A DNA stretch of 64,000 bases from JBQSUQ01 sp052384575 (GTDB lineage Bacteria > Pseudomonadota > Gammaproteobacteria > Enterobacterales > Pasteurellaceae), in NCBI GenBank assembly GCA_052384575.1, contig JBQSUQ010000017.1; one strand, given 5' to 3'. Numbering within the stretch: the stretch's first letter is position 1; each line of letters opens with the position of its first letter. Below are positions 39,061-49,631 of the stretch, piece after piece. The translations under genes and the position numbers were made by a program. The notes beneath the pieces are model-generated. The model searched no databases, was not told where the DNA came from, and saw nothing but the letters and a program-made list of their open reading frames with translations.

Positions 39061-40392
39061 TTATTGCGCCATTATTTTTTCTATATCTTCAATTTCTTTT
39101 GGGGCGGCACAGGTGAGGATTTTGTTACCGTACTCAGTAATTAAAATATTATCCTCAATTCGTACGCCAATCCCTTTGTACTGTTCCGGTACTTTGGCAT
39201 TTTCTGAAATGTAAAGACCAGGTTCAACGGTTAGCACCATGCCAACTTGTAAAGTGCGGTCTCTTTTTCTCGAGTTTCGGTCTGGGTTTTGTTGCTCGTT
39301 ACTGTAACTGCCCACATCATGCACATCCAGCCCAAGCCAATGTCCTAAACCATGCATATAAAATTCTCGGTGTGCATTGTTAGCAATCAATTCATCAACA
39401 TCGCTTTGCAAAATGCCCAGTTTAATCAAGCCTTCCACTTTGATACGAATCACTTCATCATTAGCCTGTTGAATGGAATTGCCGGGAACGAGTAATTCAA
39501 TGGCTCGTTTTTGTGCTTGTAATACAATTTCATAAATATCACGTTGTGCTTGACTAAATTTCCCATTTACAGGGAAGGTGCGGGTAATATCGCCTGCGTA
39601 CATAGCAAATTCGCAACCTGCATCAATGAGCACTAAATCGCCGTCTTTTAAGGGCTGATCATTTTCATTGTAATGCAAAATACAGGCATTTTCTCCGCCA
39701 GCAATAATGCTGTTGTATGAAGGATATCTTGCACCAAAGCGGTTAAATTCATGCAAAATTTCACTTTCAATCTCATATTCGAAACGGTTTGGGCGCGTTG
39801 ATTGCATGGCTTTAATATGCGCAAGGGCAGTTATTTGCCCTGCTTGTTGCATAAGACGAATTTCATTATCGGACTTAAATAAACGCATTTCGTCTAAAAT
39901 TGGTCGCCAATCTAATTGTTCAAGTGAATGATCAGTTTGGGTTAATGTTTGATTAATGAGTTCATCGCCCCAAGCCTGTACTGTTTTAGCATAATAAAGT
40001 GCGGTGCAATTTGGCAAAATTTTGCTGAATTCTTCAGTGAACTTTTGAATATCGCCTGCTTGTTGCAACTGTAATTTTTGTGGCGCTTTTTCAATGCCTA
40101 AACGGCGACCATGCCAAGTTTCCATTAAGGGATCGGAAGGAAGCAGAAAAAGTGCGGTGTGATTTTGTCCATTTTTTTTAATCAGCACTAACGCCGCATT
40201 AGGTTCATTGAAACCCGTAAGATACCAAAAATAACTGTCTTGGCGAAAAGGGTAGCAGCAATCATTATTGCGTGTTTGTTCGATGGCGGAAAAAATCACA
40301 GCAACGGAATTATCTTGCATTTGCTGATACATTTTTTCGCGGCGTTCAATAAATTCTTGCGCTGGCAAGTTTGCCATATAAGCTAAGTCCAT
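39061..40392 (-). CDS. pepP: Xaa-Pro aminopeptidase
   Basis: 443 residues. A cytosolic dimanganese peptidase that removes N-terminal residues preceding proline. The N-terminal domain has EFIERREKMYQQM and DSYFWYLTGFNEPNAALVL. The C-terminal pita-bread domain carries the metal ligands: LIDAGCEFAMYAGDITRTFP (two Asp), HGLGHWLGLDVHD (His), LTVEPGLYI (Glu) and GVRIEDNIL (Glu). A YSNEQQ insertion and all ligands are in place. It lies 12 bases downstream of ygfB, the arrangement of ygfB-pepP in gamma-proteobacteria; the ubiH part of that operon is absent here. Three uptake signals are inside. Confidence 0.97.
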   Translation of the reverse strand: MDLAYMANLPAQEFIERREKMYQQMQDNSVAVIFSAIEQTRNNDCCYPFRQDSYFWYLTGFNEPNAALVLIKKNGQNHTALFLLPSDPLMETWHGRRLGIEKAPQKLQLQQAGDIQKFTEEFSKILPNCTALYYAKTVQAWGDELINQTLTQTDHSLEQLDWRPILDEMRLFKSDNEIRLMQQAGQITALAHIKAMQSTRPNRFEYEIESEILHEFNRFGARYPSYNSIIAGGENACILHYNENDQPLKDGDLVLIDAGCEFAMYAGDITRTFPVNGKFSQAQRDIYEIVLQAQKRAIELLVPGNSIQQANDEVIRIKVEGLIKLGILQSDVDELIANNAHREFYMHGLGHWLGLDVHDVGSYSNEQQNPDRNSRKRDRTLQVGMVLTVEPGLYISENAKVPEQYKGIGVRIEDNILITEYGNKILTCAAPKEIEDIEKIMAQ

Positions 40393-40404
40393 AACGCTTA
40401 ATCC

Positions 40405-40947
40405 TTAGTGAATTGTGGGTTTCTCTGCTTTTGCTGGACGGAAATGCGTATAAAATAATGCCGCAATGGTACGCACATATTCAATGATTTCTTCTAATGC
40501 TTCCGCAAGCTCTTCTTTGTCGTCCTGTTCGTCATAACCTAATTGGCAAATGTCGTGCAAATCATCAATGGCTTCGCCAACTTCGCCTTTTTCTTTATCT
40601 AATTGAGTTTGAACTAATCCTAAGCCGAGTAGAAAGTGGTTTGCCCATTCGCAGAGTTTGTCCGCTTGGGTAAATACATCGCTGTCTTCGGGGAGCATTA
40701 ATTGAAAATTGAAACCGTCAATATCCGCTAAAGTGCGGTCAATTTCCGCATAGATTTCACTGACTTCGTTGAGAAGTACGGTTGGATAGGCATGGTTATC
40801 GTTGGTGAATTGGTAAAGTAAAGGCTGCCAGCTTTGATCATCTAAACCGCCACAAATTAAGCCGGCTAAAAATCCATGTAATTCAGTGGCAGATAGGGCG
40901 ATACCCGCATGATGAAGTTGTTGATTAAGTGTATCGTAATTGAGCAT
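40405..40947 (-). CDS. ygfB: YgfB/UPF0149 family protein
   Basis: 180 residues, acidic and helical. The family features are [14 protein letters not shown] near residues 22-35, [17 protein letters not shown] near 95-111 and [25 protein letters not shown] near the C-terminus. The molecular role is not firmly settled in most species. AAAGGAAAAA precedes its ATG. It is divergent from zapA across about 90 bases, a conserved neighbourhood. Confidence 0.92.
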   Translation of the reverse strand: MLNYDTLNQQLHHAGIALSATELHGFLAGLICGGLDDQSWQPLLYQFTNDNHAYPTVLLNEVSEIYAEIDRTLADIDGFNFQLMLPEDSDVFTQADKLCEWANHFLLGLGLVQTQLDKEKGEVGEAIDDLHDICQLGYDEQDDKEELAEALEEIIEYVRTIAALFYTHFRPAKAEKPTIH

Positions 40948-41051
40948 TGTTTTTTCCTTTAATGAAGATGAAGGAATTCTAACAGATTATTTATGACAGA
41001 AAATATTTCTCTATGGCATAATAGCGAAAAATTTGATGAATGGTGAAACGA

Positions 41052-41375
41052 ATGGCATTAAAAAAGATTGAATTGAATTTTTTAGGGCAAGTTTTTTTAC
41101 TGAATGTGCCTGAAGAGCAGCATGATGATTTGCGAGAAGCTGCGCGTCTATTGGATCTTCGTGTCAATGAAATGAAAGAGCGCATGCAAACGGTGCAAGT
41201 GGATCGTGCGGTAAATATTGTGGCATTGAATTTGAGTTTCGAACTGTTGCAAGAAAAGTACAAAAACAATGCGATGGAAAAAGTGCTACAAGATCAGATT
41301 CAGCAATTATCAAATTCATTAGAAAACATCTTAATGCGACCAACAAATCAGCAAACGGCTTACGAGATCCAATAA
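41052..41375 (+). CDS. zapA: Cell division protein ZapA
   Basis: 107 residues from the ATG at 41052; a start four codons earlier is possible but weaker. ZapA is a small cytosolic protein that cross-links FtsZ filaments at the division ring. The N-terminal beta-strand domain reads KKIELNFLGQVFLLNVPEEQ; the rest is a long coiled coil (ARLLDLRVNEMKERMQ, NIVALNLSFELLQEKYK) with the ALNLSFEL motif common to the family. It is followed by 6S RNA and fau, the classic arrangement. Confidence 0.93.
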   Translation: MALKKIELNFLGQVFLLNVPEEQHDDLREAARLLDLRVNEMKERMQTVQVDRAVNIVALNLSFELLQEKYKNNAMEKVLQDQIQQLSNSLENILMRPTNQQTAYEIQ

Positions 41376-41448
41376 ATGTGATCTGGCTAACGCTTTTTCG
41401 AGCAATTAGCGCTAGTCAATCTGATGGATTTAGGTTAGTATTAAGTGC

Positions 41449-41637
41449 AAAGATTACCTGAGATGTTCGCGAGAGGGTTACGTCCCTGAGCCGATACTTA
41501 CATACTTATGAGTTGGTTCTCTGTGTTATTGGTGTGCAGGCTTAGTTTCACTAAGAAGCCTAAAAATAACTAAAACCGACTCCCTTGAACCGTCGGGTTC
41601 AAGGACCGACCACCCCCAACGGCATCTCGGGGTTCCT
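41449..41637 (+). ncRNA. ssrS: 6S RNA
   Basis: The sequence between zapA and fau carries the 6S signatures: ACCTGAGATGTTCGCGAGAG near the 5' side, CCCTGAGCCGATACTT, an internal region with GGTGTGCAGG and AAGAAGCCT, CCCTTGAACC...GGGTTCAAGG, and the closing strand CGGCATCTCGGGGTTCC. The 5' GAGATG pairs with the 3' CATCTC to form the terminal stem, leaving the large open bubble that mimics an open promoter and sequesters sigma-70 RNA polymerase in stationary phase. The ends are estimates from the closing stem. Processing with fau from one transcript is usual in relatives. Confidence 0.93.
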
Positions 41638-41661
41638 TTCTTAACCATTCCATTTCTATTT

Positions 41662-42240
41662 ATGCAAAGCAATCTTTCTATCCAACAATTGCGTCAACAA
41701 TTACGTCAACAAATCCGTAAAACTCGGCAAAATTTGACCGCACTTGAACAAGCACAAGCGGAAGAATGTATTACGCAACAAGCGTTAGCACTGATTGAAC
41801 AACGCCAAGCCCAACATATTGCGTTGTATTTATCCTTTGATGGTGAGATTTCGACCCAATCCTTGATTGAAGCATTATGGCAATTAGGTAAAAAAGTCTA
41901 TTTGCCTGTGTTACATCCTTTTTGTGCAGGGCACTTGCTGTTCTTGCATTATCGACCAGATAGCCTGTTAGTGAAAAATAAATTTGGGATTTTTGAACCG
42001 CAGTTGAACGTAAAAGATGTGTTGCCTTTGGCGAAATTGGATATGATTTTTACGCCTTTGGTGGCGTTTGATCTGCAAGGCAATCGGCTTGGCATGGGCG
42101 GCGGCTTTTATGATCGTACTTTAGCCGATTGGCAACAAAAATCCTTTGTACCAGTTGGTTTAGCGCACCAATGCCAACAAGTTGATGCGCTGCCCATTGA
42201 AAGTTGGGATATGCCTTTATTTCGAATTTTATTTGCCTAA
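41662..42240 (+). CDS. fau: 5-formyltetrahydrofolate cyclo-ligase
   Basis: 192 residues. ATP-dependent cytosolic enzyme converting 5-formyl-THF to 5,10-methenyl-THF, returning the inhibitory storage form to the folate pool. The N-terminal basic helix has [16 protein letters not shown]. The ATP/folate loop [21 protein letters not shown] near residues 138-158 is the family signature. [20 protein letters not shown] and VYLPVLHPF complete the fold. It lies directly downstream of 6S RNA. Its last 12 bases overlap the 3' end of convergent rlmB, so the two coding ends share DNA. Confidence 0.96.
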   Translation: MQSNLSIQQLRQQLRQQIRKTRQNLTALEQAQAEECITQQALALIEQRQAQHIALYLSFDGEISTQSLIEALWQLGKKVYLPVLHPFCAGHLLFLHYRPDSLLVKNKFGIFEPQLNVKDVLPLAKLDMIFTPLVAFDLQGNRLGMGGGFYDRTLADWQQKSFVPVGLAHQCQQVDALPIESWDMPLFRILFA

Positions 42241-42969
42241 ACGTTGGCGCACAATTTCAAATAAACAAACACCTGTGGCAACGGAAACATTAAGAGAAGA
42301 AACCGATCCAGCCATTGGAATACTAATTAATTGGTCGCAACATTCACGCGTTAAACGACGCATACCATCGCCTTCTGCGCCCATCACTAACGCAATTGGA
42401 CCTGTTAATTTGGCTTCAAAGAGATTTTCTGTGGCTTCCCCAGCAGTACCTACCACCCATAAATTATAATCTTGTTGCAATTCACGCAATGTACGAGCTA
42501 AATTGGTGACACGAATAAGGGGAACGACTTCAGCTGCGCCACAAGCCACTTTACGCGCAGTGGAATTGAGTTGCGCCGATTTATCTTTAGGCACGATTAC
42601 TGCATCAACGCCTGCCGCATCTGCTGTACGCAAACAAGCGCCTAGATTATGGGGATCTGTAATGCCATCAAGCACTAATAATAAAGGATTAGACTGACGT
42701 TGTAGCAATTGGTCGAGATCGTTTTCATTGAGTTCTTTTGCAGCTTGTACTCGGGCAATAATACCTTGATGGACTTCGCCATTGGCTTTGTTATCAAGGG
42801 TTTGGCGATTGACAAATTGCACTGAAACACCGATAGCGTGGATTTCATTTAATAGTGGTTGTAAACGCTTATCTTCACGTCCTTTTAACGCTAATACTTC
42901 AATCATTCGCTCAGGGCTACGATCTAAAAATGATTTTACTGCGTGAATACCATAAATTTGTTCTGACAT
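42229..42969 (-). CDS. rlmB: 23S rRNA (guanosine-2251-2'-O)-methyltransferase
   Basis: 246 residues. SPOUT-class enzyme that methylates the ribose of G2251 in the peptidyl-transferase P-loop using SAM. The N-terminal L30e-like domain begins [21 protein letters not shown]. The three SpoU motifs are present: [39 protein letters not shown] and [18 protein letters not shown]. It is 19 bases downstream of rnr, as in E. coli, and its end overlaps fau tail to tail. Confidence 0.97.
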   Translation of the reverse strand: MSEQIYGIHAVKSFLDRSPERMIEVLALKGREDKRLQPLLNEIHAIGVSVQFVNRQTLDNKANGEVHQGIIARVQAAKELNENDLDQLLQRQSNPLLLVLDGITDPHNLGACLRTADAAGVDAVIVPKDKSAQLNSTARKVACGAAEVVPLIRVTNLARTLRELQQDYNLWVVGTAGEATENLFEAKLTGPIALVMGAEGDGMRRLTRECCDQLISIPMAGSVSSLNVSVATGVCLFEIVRQRLGK

Positions 42970-42988
42970 ATTTATTCCTTGCTAACGA

Positions 42989-45370
42989 CTAATTTCTCTT
43001 TTTCTTTGATGTTTTACTGGCTTTTTTCACCGCACTTTTTTCTTTCTTTTTGTGAAAAGTGCGGTCAATTTTTGCTGACTTTTCAGCTTGCTTGGCTTTG
43101 GTTTTAGCGGTTTTCCCTTGACGACGAGGTTTACGTTCGCTGGATATGAGACTAAAGTCCACCTGACGTTGCTCTAAGCTGACATTTTCTACCCGAATTC
43201 TGACTTTATCGCCCAAGCGATATAGCATACCACTATTTTCACCGATGAGGCGTTGTCCTGCAGGATCAAATTTGTAGTAATCATTGTCCAAGGTGGAAAT
43301 ATGAACTAAACCATCGATAAATAAATCGTCCAATCGCACAAATAATCCAAATCCCGTAACGGAAGAAATAATGCCATCAAATTCGCTGCCTACATGATCT
43401 TGCATAAATTCGCATTTGAGCCAGTCTGCGACTTCTCGGGTTGCATCATCAGCACGACGTTCGGTCATAGAACAATGATCACCCAGTTCATCAATTTCAT
43501 CCAATTGGTAGTGATAGCCGCCTGTTTCGGTGGTTTTTCGTTTTGAACCTTTTTCTTTTGCTAACAAATACTTAATAGAACGATGTAAAGTTAAATCAGG
43601 GTAGCGACGAATTGGTGAAGTAAAATGTGCATATTCCGTTAACGCTAAACCAAAATGCCCAATATTATCTGCATGATAAATGGCTTGGCTAAGACTGCGT
43701 AATAACATGGTTTGGATTAATTCGTGGTCAGAACGCTGTTTGACTTGAGCTAATAACTCAGCATAGTCCGCTGTGGTTGGTTTTAAACCGCCACGCAATG
43801 ATAAGCCACATTCCGCTAAGAAAGTACGGAATGAAGTTAATTTTTCTTCACTTGGGCTGGCATGAATACGGAATAGTGCGGGCTCCTGATGACGTTCCAT
43901 AAAATTCGCTGCACAAATATTAGCTAAAATCATACATTCTTCAATGATTTTATGCGCTTCATTGCGTACAACTGGTTCAATGCGTTCAATTCGTCCTAAT
44001 TCATTGAAAATAAATTTGCTTTCAATGGTATCAAAATCAATGGCACCACGTGCTTGGCGTGCGTCATTTAATGCTTGGTATAAGGCATAAAGTTGCTCTA
44101 AATGTGGTACTAATGATTCATAACGCTGACGTAGATGTTCATCGCCTTGTAAAATTTGCGCCACTTTATTATAGGTTAAGCGTGCGTGCGAATTCATAAC
44201 GCCTTCGTAGAATTGATAGCCTTTGATTTCACCTTTAGTGGAAATCTCGATTTCGCACACCATGCACAAGCGATCGACTTGTGGATTCAGGGAACAAAGT
44301 CCATTGGATAACACTTCTGGCAGCATTGGCACAACACGATTTGGGAAATAAACCGAATTGCCTCGACTGCGTGCTTCATTATCTAATGCAGAACGTAAAC
44401 GCACATAATAGCTCACATCTGCAATAGCAATCCACAAGCGCCAGCCTTGTTGTTCTTTGCGACAGAAGACTGCATCATCAAAATCACGCGCATCTTCTCC
44501 GTCAATGGTTACCAATGGAAGTTCGCGTAAATCAACGCGACCTATTTTGGCTTGTTCTGGCACTTCTTTTGTGAATTTCTTAATGGCTTTTTCTACTGCT
44601 GCTGGAAATTGATGTGGAATATCATGATTACGTAACGCAATTTCCACTTCCATGCCTTTCGCCATATTATCGCCAAGAATTTCTACAATTTCGCCAACTG
44701 GTTGGCTAAAACTTGCAGTGCGTGCTTTTAATTCCACCACCACAACTTGTCCCATTCTTGCGCCCATACGATGTTCATCAGGGATTAAAATATCTCGTCC
44801 AATACGGCTGTCATCTGGCACCACATAGCCGATCCCATTTTCTAAGAAGAAACGACCAACGAGATGTTTTTTACGGTTTTCTAACACACGAACAATACGC
44901 ACTTCTTGGCGACCTTTTCGATCAAAGCCACTCAGTTGTGCTAACACAAAATCGCCATGCATAACGCGTTGCATTTGCCCGTTGGGAATGAATAAGTCTT
45001 TTTGATTGACGGTACCTTCTAATTCAAGAAAACCATAGCCATCACGATGACCAATAACAGTGCCTTTTAATAAATCAAGTTTTTCAGGCAAAGCATAGCG
45101 TTTACGCTTGGTAAAAATGAGCTGACCATCATTTTCCATGGCTCGTAAACGGCGACGAATTCCCTCTAATTGATCTTCGCCCTTTAAACCAAAAGTCGTG
45201 ATGATTTCTTCTCGTCTCATTGGTGCATTATGCTCACGAATGATTTGTAACAGAAATTCTCGACTAGGAATTGGGTTGGAATATTTGCGTTTTTCTTGCT
45301 GATATTTGGGATCAAGGTGAAGCACATCGATAAGTGCGGTCTGTTTTGGCGAAGTTTTTTTACGTGCCAT
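42989..45370 (-). CDS. rnr: Ribonuclease R
   Basis: 793 residues from the ATG at 45370, with AAAGGA at a proper distance upstream; a longer TTG start would place that site inside the gene. It is a processive 3'-5' exoribonuclease that degrades structured RNA, acting in rRNA quality control and cold shock. Order: an N-terminal helix-turn-helix ([23 protein letters not shown]), cold-shock domains ([17 protein letters not shown]), the RNB catalytic domain with [14 protein letters not shown] near residue 280 (Asp metal ligands), [30 protein letters not shown], then an S1 domain ([17 protein letters not shown]) and a Lys-rich tail. It is followed by rlmB. Inverted uptake signals at 43029 and 43058 fall in the tail-coding region. 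Confidence 0.97.
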   Translation of the reverse strand: MARKKTSPKQTALIDVLHLDPKYQQEKRKYSNPIPSREFLLQIIREHNAPMRREEIITTFGLKGEDQLEGIRRRLRAMENDGQLIFTKRKRYALPEKLDLLKGTVIGHRDGYGFLELEGTVNQKDLFIPNGQMQRVMHGDFVLAQLSGFDRKGRQEVRIVRVLENRKKHLVGRFFLENGIGYVVPDDSRIGRDILIPDEHRMGARMGQVVVVELKARTASFSQPVGEIVEILGDNMAKGMEVEIALRNHDIPHQFPAAVEKAIKKFTKEVPEQAKIGRVDLRELPLVTIDGEDARDFDDAVFCRKEQQGWRLWIAIADVSYYVRLRSALDNEARSRGNSVYFPNRVVPMLPEVLSNGLCSLNPQVDRLCMVCEIEISTKGEIKGYQFYEGVMNSHARLTYNKVAQILQGDEHLRQRYESLVPHLEQLYALYQALNDARQARGAIDFDTIESKFIFNELGRIERIEPVVRNEAHKIIEECMILANICAANFMERHQEPALFRIHASPSEEKLTSFRTFLAECGLSLRGGLKPTTADYAELLAQVKQRSDHELIQTMLLRSLSQAIYHADNIGHFGLALTEYAHFTSPIRRYPDLTLHRSIKYLLAKEKGSKRKTTETGGYHYQLDEIDELGDHCSMTERRADDATREVADWLKCEFMQDHVGSEFDGIISSVTGFGLFVRLDDLFIDGLVHISTLDNDYYKFDPAGQRLIGENSGMLYRLGDKVRIRVENVSLEQRQVDFSLISSERKPRRQGKTAKTKAKQAEKSAKIDRTFHKKKEKSAVKKASKTSKKKRN

Positions 45371-45671
45371 AAGGTGATTATTTCCTTTCAATTAAGTTGG
45401 GCACAGTTTGACACTATGGGGTAGGGAAAGCAAGAAAAGAATGTGTTTTCGCATTGTTAATCATGCTGTTTATCATAATATGAATTGTAGTTTTATTATA
45501 CAAAATTTGATAAATGCTAATTATTATCAGTTATCAATTTGATTTCAATCACATTTTTGAAAAAAACTTCTTTTTATCCTTTGGAAAATTGATCTAGCTC
45601 ATGATGTTTCAATATTGTAAATGCTTAAATAAGATATTTTTTATTTTATGGTCTAACCAGTGGGGGAAGTG
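45371..45671. other. Intergenic region between rnr and dmsA
   Basis: 301 AT-rich bases between divergent genes, containing the FNR-like site at 45539-45552 and presumably both promoters. I see no RNA gene in it. Confidence 0.6.
45539..45552 (+). promoter_or_regulatory. FNR-binding site upstream of the dms operon
   Basis: TTGAT-TTCA-ATCAC matches the FNR consensus TTGAT-N4-ATCAA in nine of ten defined bases and lies 120 bases before dmsA. FNR activates anaerobic respiratory genes when oxygen is absent, which fits DMSO reductase. Confidence 0.72.
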
Positions 45672-48095
45672 ATGGAGAAATCAATTATGAATCCTAGCTT
45701 AACAAGAAGATCTTTACTGAAAAAGACTTCTATTGGGGCAGCAGTAGCTGCGACAAATATTTCACTGCCTTTTAAAGCTTCAGCAGAAAAAAGTGCGGTG
45801 GATCTTTCTGATGAAAAAGTAGTTTGGAGTGCTTGTACCGTAAACTGCGGTAGCCGTTGTCCGTTAAGAATGCATGTGAAAGATAACAAAATTACTTATG
45901 TGGAAACGGATAATACAGGGACTGATACCTATAATGTGGATCATCAGGTACGCGCCTGTTTACGTGGTCGTTCAATGCGTCGTCGTGTGTACAATCCAGA
46001 TCGTTTGAAATATCCAATGAAGCGTATTGGTAAGCGTGGAGAGGGTAAATTTAAACGCATCAGTTGGGATGAGGCATTAACGGAAATTGCCGCTTCATTA
46101 CGTAAAAATATCAAGAAATATGGTAATGAGTCCATTTATTTGAACTATGGTACAGGGACTTTAGGCGGTACCATGACAAAATCGTGGCCACCGGGTGCGA
46201 CCTTGATTGCTCGTTTTATGAACTGTTTGGGTGGCTATTTAAATCATTACGGTGATTATAGTACTGCACAAATTGCGGTGGGCTTAGATTACACCTATGG
46301 TGGTGGCTGGGCATTGGGTAATGGTATGGCTGATATTGAAAACAGTAAATTGGTCGTACTTTTCGGTAATAACCCAGCAGAAACCCGTATGAGTGGCGGT
46401 GGTTTAACCTATTGTATTGAGCAAGCACGTGAAAAATCCAATGCGAAATTAATTATTATTGATCCAAGATATACAGATACCGGAGCGGGTCGTGAGGATG
46501 AATGGATCCCAATTCGACCAGGTACAGATGCAGCGCTTGTTTCAGCATTAGCTTATGTGATGATTACGGAGAATTTAGTAGATCAGCCATTCTTGGACAA
46601 ATATTGCGTGGGTTATGATGAGAAAACTTTACCAGCAGACGCGCCGAAAAATGGACATTACAAAGCTTATATTTTAGGTCAAGGCGATGATGGTATTGCT
46701 AAAACACCAGAATGGGCGGCGAAAATTACCGGTATTCCAGCCGATCGTATTATTAAGTTAGCGCGTGAAATTGGAACTACCAAACCGGCATTTATCTCGC
46801 AAGGTTGGGGACCGCAACGCCGTAGTAATGGTGAATTAATTTCTCGTGCCATTGCGATGTTACCAATTTTAACAGGCAATGTGGGTATTCATGGTGGTAA
46901 CACAGGGGCAAGAGAAAGTGCTTACAAAATTCCATTTGTACGCATGCCAACCTTAACGAACCCTGTTAAAGCAAGCATTCCAATGTTTTTATGGACAGAT
47001 GCAATTTTCCGCGCTCATGAAATGACAGCATTAACTGATGGTATTCGTGGTGTGGAAAAATTAACTGCGCCAATCAAAGTGATTTGGAATTATGCAAGTA
47101 ACTGTTTGATTAATCAGCATTCTGATATTAATCGTACTCATCAAATCCTACAGGATGAAAGCCAATGTGAATTGATTGTTACCATCGATAATCATATGAC
47201 GGCGACTGCAAAATACAGTGATATTTTATTGCCTGATTGTACAGCTTCAGAGCAAATGGATTTCTGTATGGACGCTTATGTGGCCAATATGAACTACATT
47301 ATTTTTGCTGATCAGGTTATTACGCCTTCATTTGAATGTCGCACAATTTACGACATGATGACCGCACTTGCAGAAAAAATGGACGTGAAAGATCAATTTA
47401 CTGAAGGTCGTACTCAAGAAGAATGGTTGCGTCATCTATATCAATTATCTCGTGAAAAATTGCCTGAATTGCCAACTTTTGAAGAGTTCAGAGAACAGGG
47501 TATGTTCAAGAAAGTGGATCCAAATGGTTTCTATGTGGCTTATAAAGATTTCCGTAATGACCCAGAAGCACATCCATTAAAAACACCATCAGGCAAAATT
47601 GAAATTTATTCCTCACGTCTTGCAGATATTGCGAAAAGTTGGGAATTAAAAGAAGACGAAGTCATTCATCCGTTGCCAATTCATGTAGATAGCTTTGAAC
47701 ATTATGGCGATAAATTAATGGAAAAATATCCGTTACAAATGACGGGTTTCCATTATAAAGCGCGTACTCACTCAACTTATGGCAATGTGGATGTAATCAA
47801 AGCGGCAAATCCACAAGAGGTATGGATCAACCCGATTGATGCAGAAAGCAGGGGAATTAAAAATGGTGATGTGATCCGTATCTTTAATGATCGTGGTGAA
47901 GTACGCATTAATGCCAAAGTGACCCCTCGAATTATTCCTGGTGTGGTGGCATTAAGTGAAGGGGCTTGGTATGCACCTGATAGCCAAGGTATTGATCATT
48001 CAGGCTGTGTGAATGTATTGACAACGCAACGTCCATCGCCTTTAGCGAAGGGTAACCCACAACATTCTAATTTAGTTCAAGTTGAAAGAGTCTAA
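45672..48095 (+). CDS. dmsA: Anaerobic dimethyl sulfoxide reductase, catalytic subunit A
   Basis: 807 residues from the ATG at 45672 (GGGGAA five bases upstream); the ATG at 45687 with GGAG is also possible. It is the molybdopterin-guanine-dinucleotide subunit that reduces DMSO and other S- or N-oxides. A twin-arginine signal (SLTRRSLLKKTSIGAAVAAT) sends it folded to the periplasmic side. The mature N-terminus binds a [4Fe-4S] cluster (CTVNCGSRCPLRMHV, then VRACLRGRS). YLNHYGDYSTAQ near residue 200 carries the Ser that ligates Mo in DmsA. LFGNNPAETRMSGGG, IDPRYTDTG and QGWGPQRRSNGE are cofactor contacts. It is the first gene of dmsABC and accessory genes. Confidence 0.97.
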   Translation: MEKSIMNPSLTRRSLLKKTSIGAAVAATNISLPFKASAEKSAVDLSDEKVVWSACTVNCGSRCPLRMHVKDNKITYVETDNTGTDTYNVDHQVRACLRGRSMRRRVYNPDRLKYPMKRIGKRGEGKFKRISWDEALTEIAASLRKNIKKYGNESIYLNYGTGTLGGTMTKSWPPGATLIARFMNCLGGYLNHYGDYSTAQIAVGLDYTYGGGWALGNGMADIENSKLVVLFGNNPAETRMSGGGLTYCIEQAREKSNAKLIIIDPRYTDTGAGREDEWIPIRPGTDAALVSALAYVMITENLVDQPFLDKYCVGYDEKTLPADAPKNGHYKAYILGQGDDGIAKTPEWAAKITGIPADRIIKLAREIGTTKPAFISQGWGPQRRSNGELISRAIAMLPILTGNVGIHGGNTGARESAYKIPFVRMPTLTNPVKASIPMFLWTDAIFRAHEMTALTDGIRGVEKLTAPIKVIWNYASNCLINQHSDINRTHQILQDESQCELIVTIDNHMTATAKYSDILLPDCTASEQMDFCMDAYVANMNYIIFADQVITPSFECRTIYDMMTALAEKMDVKDQFTEGRTQEEWLRHLYQLSREKLPELPTFEEFREQGMFKKVDPNGFYVAYKDFRNDPEAHPLKTPSGKIEIYSSRLADIAKSWELKEDEVIHPLPIHVDSFEHYGDKLMEKYPLQMTGFHYKARTHSTYGNVDVIKAANPQEVWINPIDAESRGIKNGDVIRIFNDRGEVRINAKVTPRIIPGVVALSEGAWYAPDSQGIDHSGCVNVLTTQRPSPLAKGNPQHSNLVQVERV

Positions 48096-48105
48096 GGAGT
48101 GAGTT

Positions 48106-48723
48106 ATGGAACAATATGGTTTTTATTTTGATTCAGAACGCTGCACAGGCTGTAAAACTTGCGAATTAGCCTGTAAAGATTACAAAGATTTAGGCACCGA
48201 AGTCAATTTCCGTCGTATTTATGAATATAGCGGTGGTAATTGGATTCAAGATAAGCAAGGTTGCTGGAACCAAAATGTATTCGCTTATTACATGTCGATT
48301 TCTTGTAACCATTGTGATGATCCTGCTTGTGCTAAAGTTTGTCCAACAGGGGCAATGCACAAAAATGCAGATGGTTTCGTGATTGTGAATGAAGAAACCT
48401 GTATTGGTTGTCGCTATTGCCACATGGCCTGCCCTTATGATGCGCCACAATATGACGCGGCAAAAGGGCATATGACCAAATGCGATGGTTGCTATTCTCG
48501 CGTCAAAGAGGGCAAAAAACCAATTTGTGTGGATGCATGTCCTTTACGTGCGTTAGATTTTGCACCTATTGCTGAATTACGTGCTAAATATGGTAATGAA
48601 GCAGCAATTGCACCTTTACCGCCTGCAGATTTAACGCAACCAAATTTAGTGGTAAAAGCAAATAAAAATGCGCGCCCAAGTGGTGATACGTCTGGTTTCT
48701 TAGCTAATCCAAGAGAGGTGTAA
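48106..48723 (+). CDS. dmsB: DMSO reductase iron-sulfur subunit B
   Basis: 205 residues. It relays electrons from DmsC to DmsA through four [4Fe-4S] clusters. Four Cys groups are visible: CTGCKTCELACKDY near residues 15-28, CNHCDDPACAKVCPTGA near 66-82, CIGCRYCHMACPYDAPQY near 99-116 and CDGCYSRVKEGKKPICVDACP near 126-146. The start MEQYGFYFDSERC has GGAGT upstream. It begins 10 bases after dmsA and ends one base before dmsC. Confidence 0.97.
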   Translation: MEQYGFYFDSERCTGCKTCELACKDYKDLGTEVNFRRIYEYSGGNWIQDKQGCWNQNVFAYYMSISCNHCDDPACAKVCPTGAMHKNADGFVIVNEETCIGCRYCHMACPYDAPQYDAAKGHMTKCDGCYSRVKEGKKPICVDACPLRALDFAPIAELRAKYGNEAAIAPLPPADLTQPNLVVKANKNARPSGDTSGFLANPREV

Positions 48724-48724
48724 A

Positions 48725-49573
48725 ATGAACGGATTACACGAATTACCCCTAATCATTTTTACCGTATTAAGCCAATCTGTTGTGGGGGCATTTTTACTCT
48801 TTACCCTCACATTATGTTCGGCACAAGATAAGCACTATCGTGCTTATGTACACAAAGCCATGTTTGTTTTACTGCTATTGCAAGGTGTTGCATTTGTGGC
48901 GTCAATTACCCATTTAGGTTCACCGTTACGAGCGTTTAATTCCCTTAATCGTATTGGCGAGTCCATGATGAGTAATGAAATTGCTTCTGGTGCCTTATTT
49001 TTCGCTTTAGCAGGTTTGTATTGGTTAATTGCAATTACAGGGAAAATGCCAAAAGCATTGGGTAATTTATGGTTAATTTTAACCGCACTTGTTGGCTTAG
49101 CCTTTATGTTCTTTATGAACCAAACCTATCATATCGCCACAGTGCCAACCTGGAATACGGTATTTACCTCTTGGAACTTCTATTTAACAGTGGTTATTGC
49201 GGGTTTTGCTTTAGGCTATGCGTTGTTACAAAGTGATCGCCCTGATGCGAGAATTTTAAAATGGGTGCCAACTGCGGTGGGAATTGGCTTATTATTAGCT
49301 GCTGTTGTTGCGATTTACCAAGGTTTTAGTTTCGGTCACATCATTACTTCTGCGCAAAAAGCCAACGCTTTAGTACCAGATTTTGCGGTATTAACTGCGA
49401 TCCGCGTGCTTTGCATTGGTCTTGGTGTTGCGTTATTATTTTGGGCATTACGCAAACCAACAGGTGCTATCAGCAAAGTGCTTGCAGTATTATTGATTTT
49501 TGGTGCTGAATTTATCGGTCGTAGTTTATTCTATGCTTTACATATGACCGCCGGTACAGCCATTGGTGCATAA
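48725..49573 (+). CDS. dmsC: DMSO reductase membrane anchor subunit C
   Basis: 282 residues with about eight hydrophobic spans, beginning LPLIIFTVLSQSVVGAFLLFTLTLC. It anchors DmsAB to the inner membrane and oxidises menaquinol. HLGSPLRAFNSLNRIGESMMSNEI near residues 59-82 is a conserved loop of the DmsC family near the quinol site. The C-terminus has EFIGRSLFYALHMTAGTAIG. It is tightly packed after dmsB, with AGAGAGGTG as ribosome site. Confidence 0.95.
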   Translation: MNGLHELPLIIFTVLSQSVVGAFLLFTLTLCSAQDKHYRAYVHKAMFVLLLLQGVAFVASITHLGSPLRAFNSLNRIGESMMSNEIASGALFFALAGLYWLIAITGKMPKALGNLWLILTALVGLAFMFFMNQTYHIATVPTWNTVFTSWNFYLTVVIAGFALGYALLQSDRPDARILKWVPTAVGIGLLLAAVVAIYQGFSFGHIITSAQKANALVPDFAVLTAIRVLCIGLGVALLFWALRKPTGAISKVLAVLLIFGAEFIGRSLFYALHMTAGTAIGA

Positions 49574-49631
49574 CCGCATGATTTAATTGTTTGGGCGTAT
49601 TCTATACGCCCTTTTCATTCGAGTAGTAATT

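Noticed and set aside
39023..39214. Short plus-strand frame after glyS
   Set aside because: It runs through the terminator hairpin and into antisense pepP; no coding evidence.
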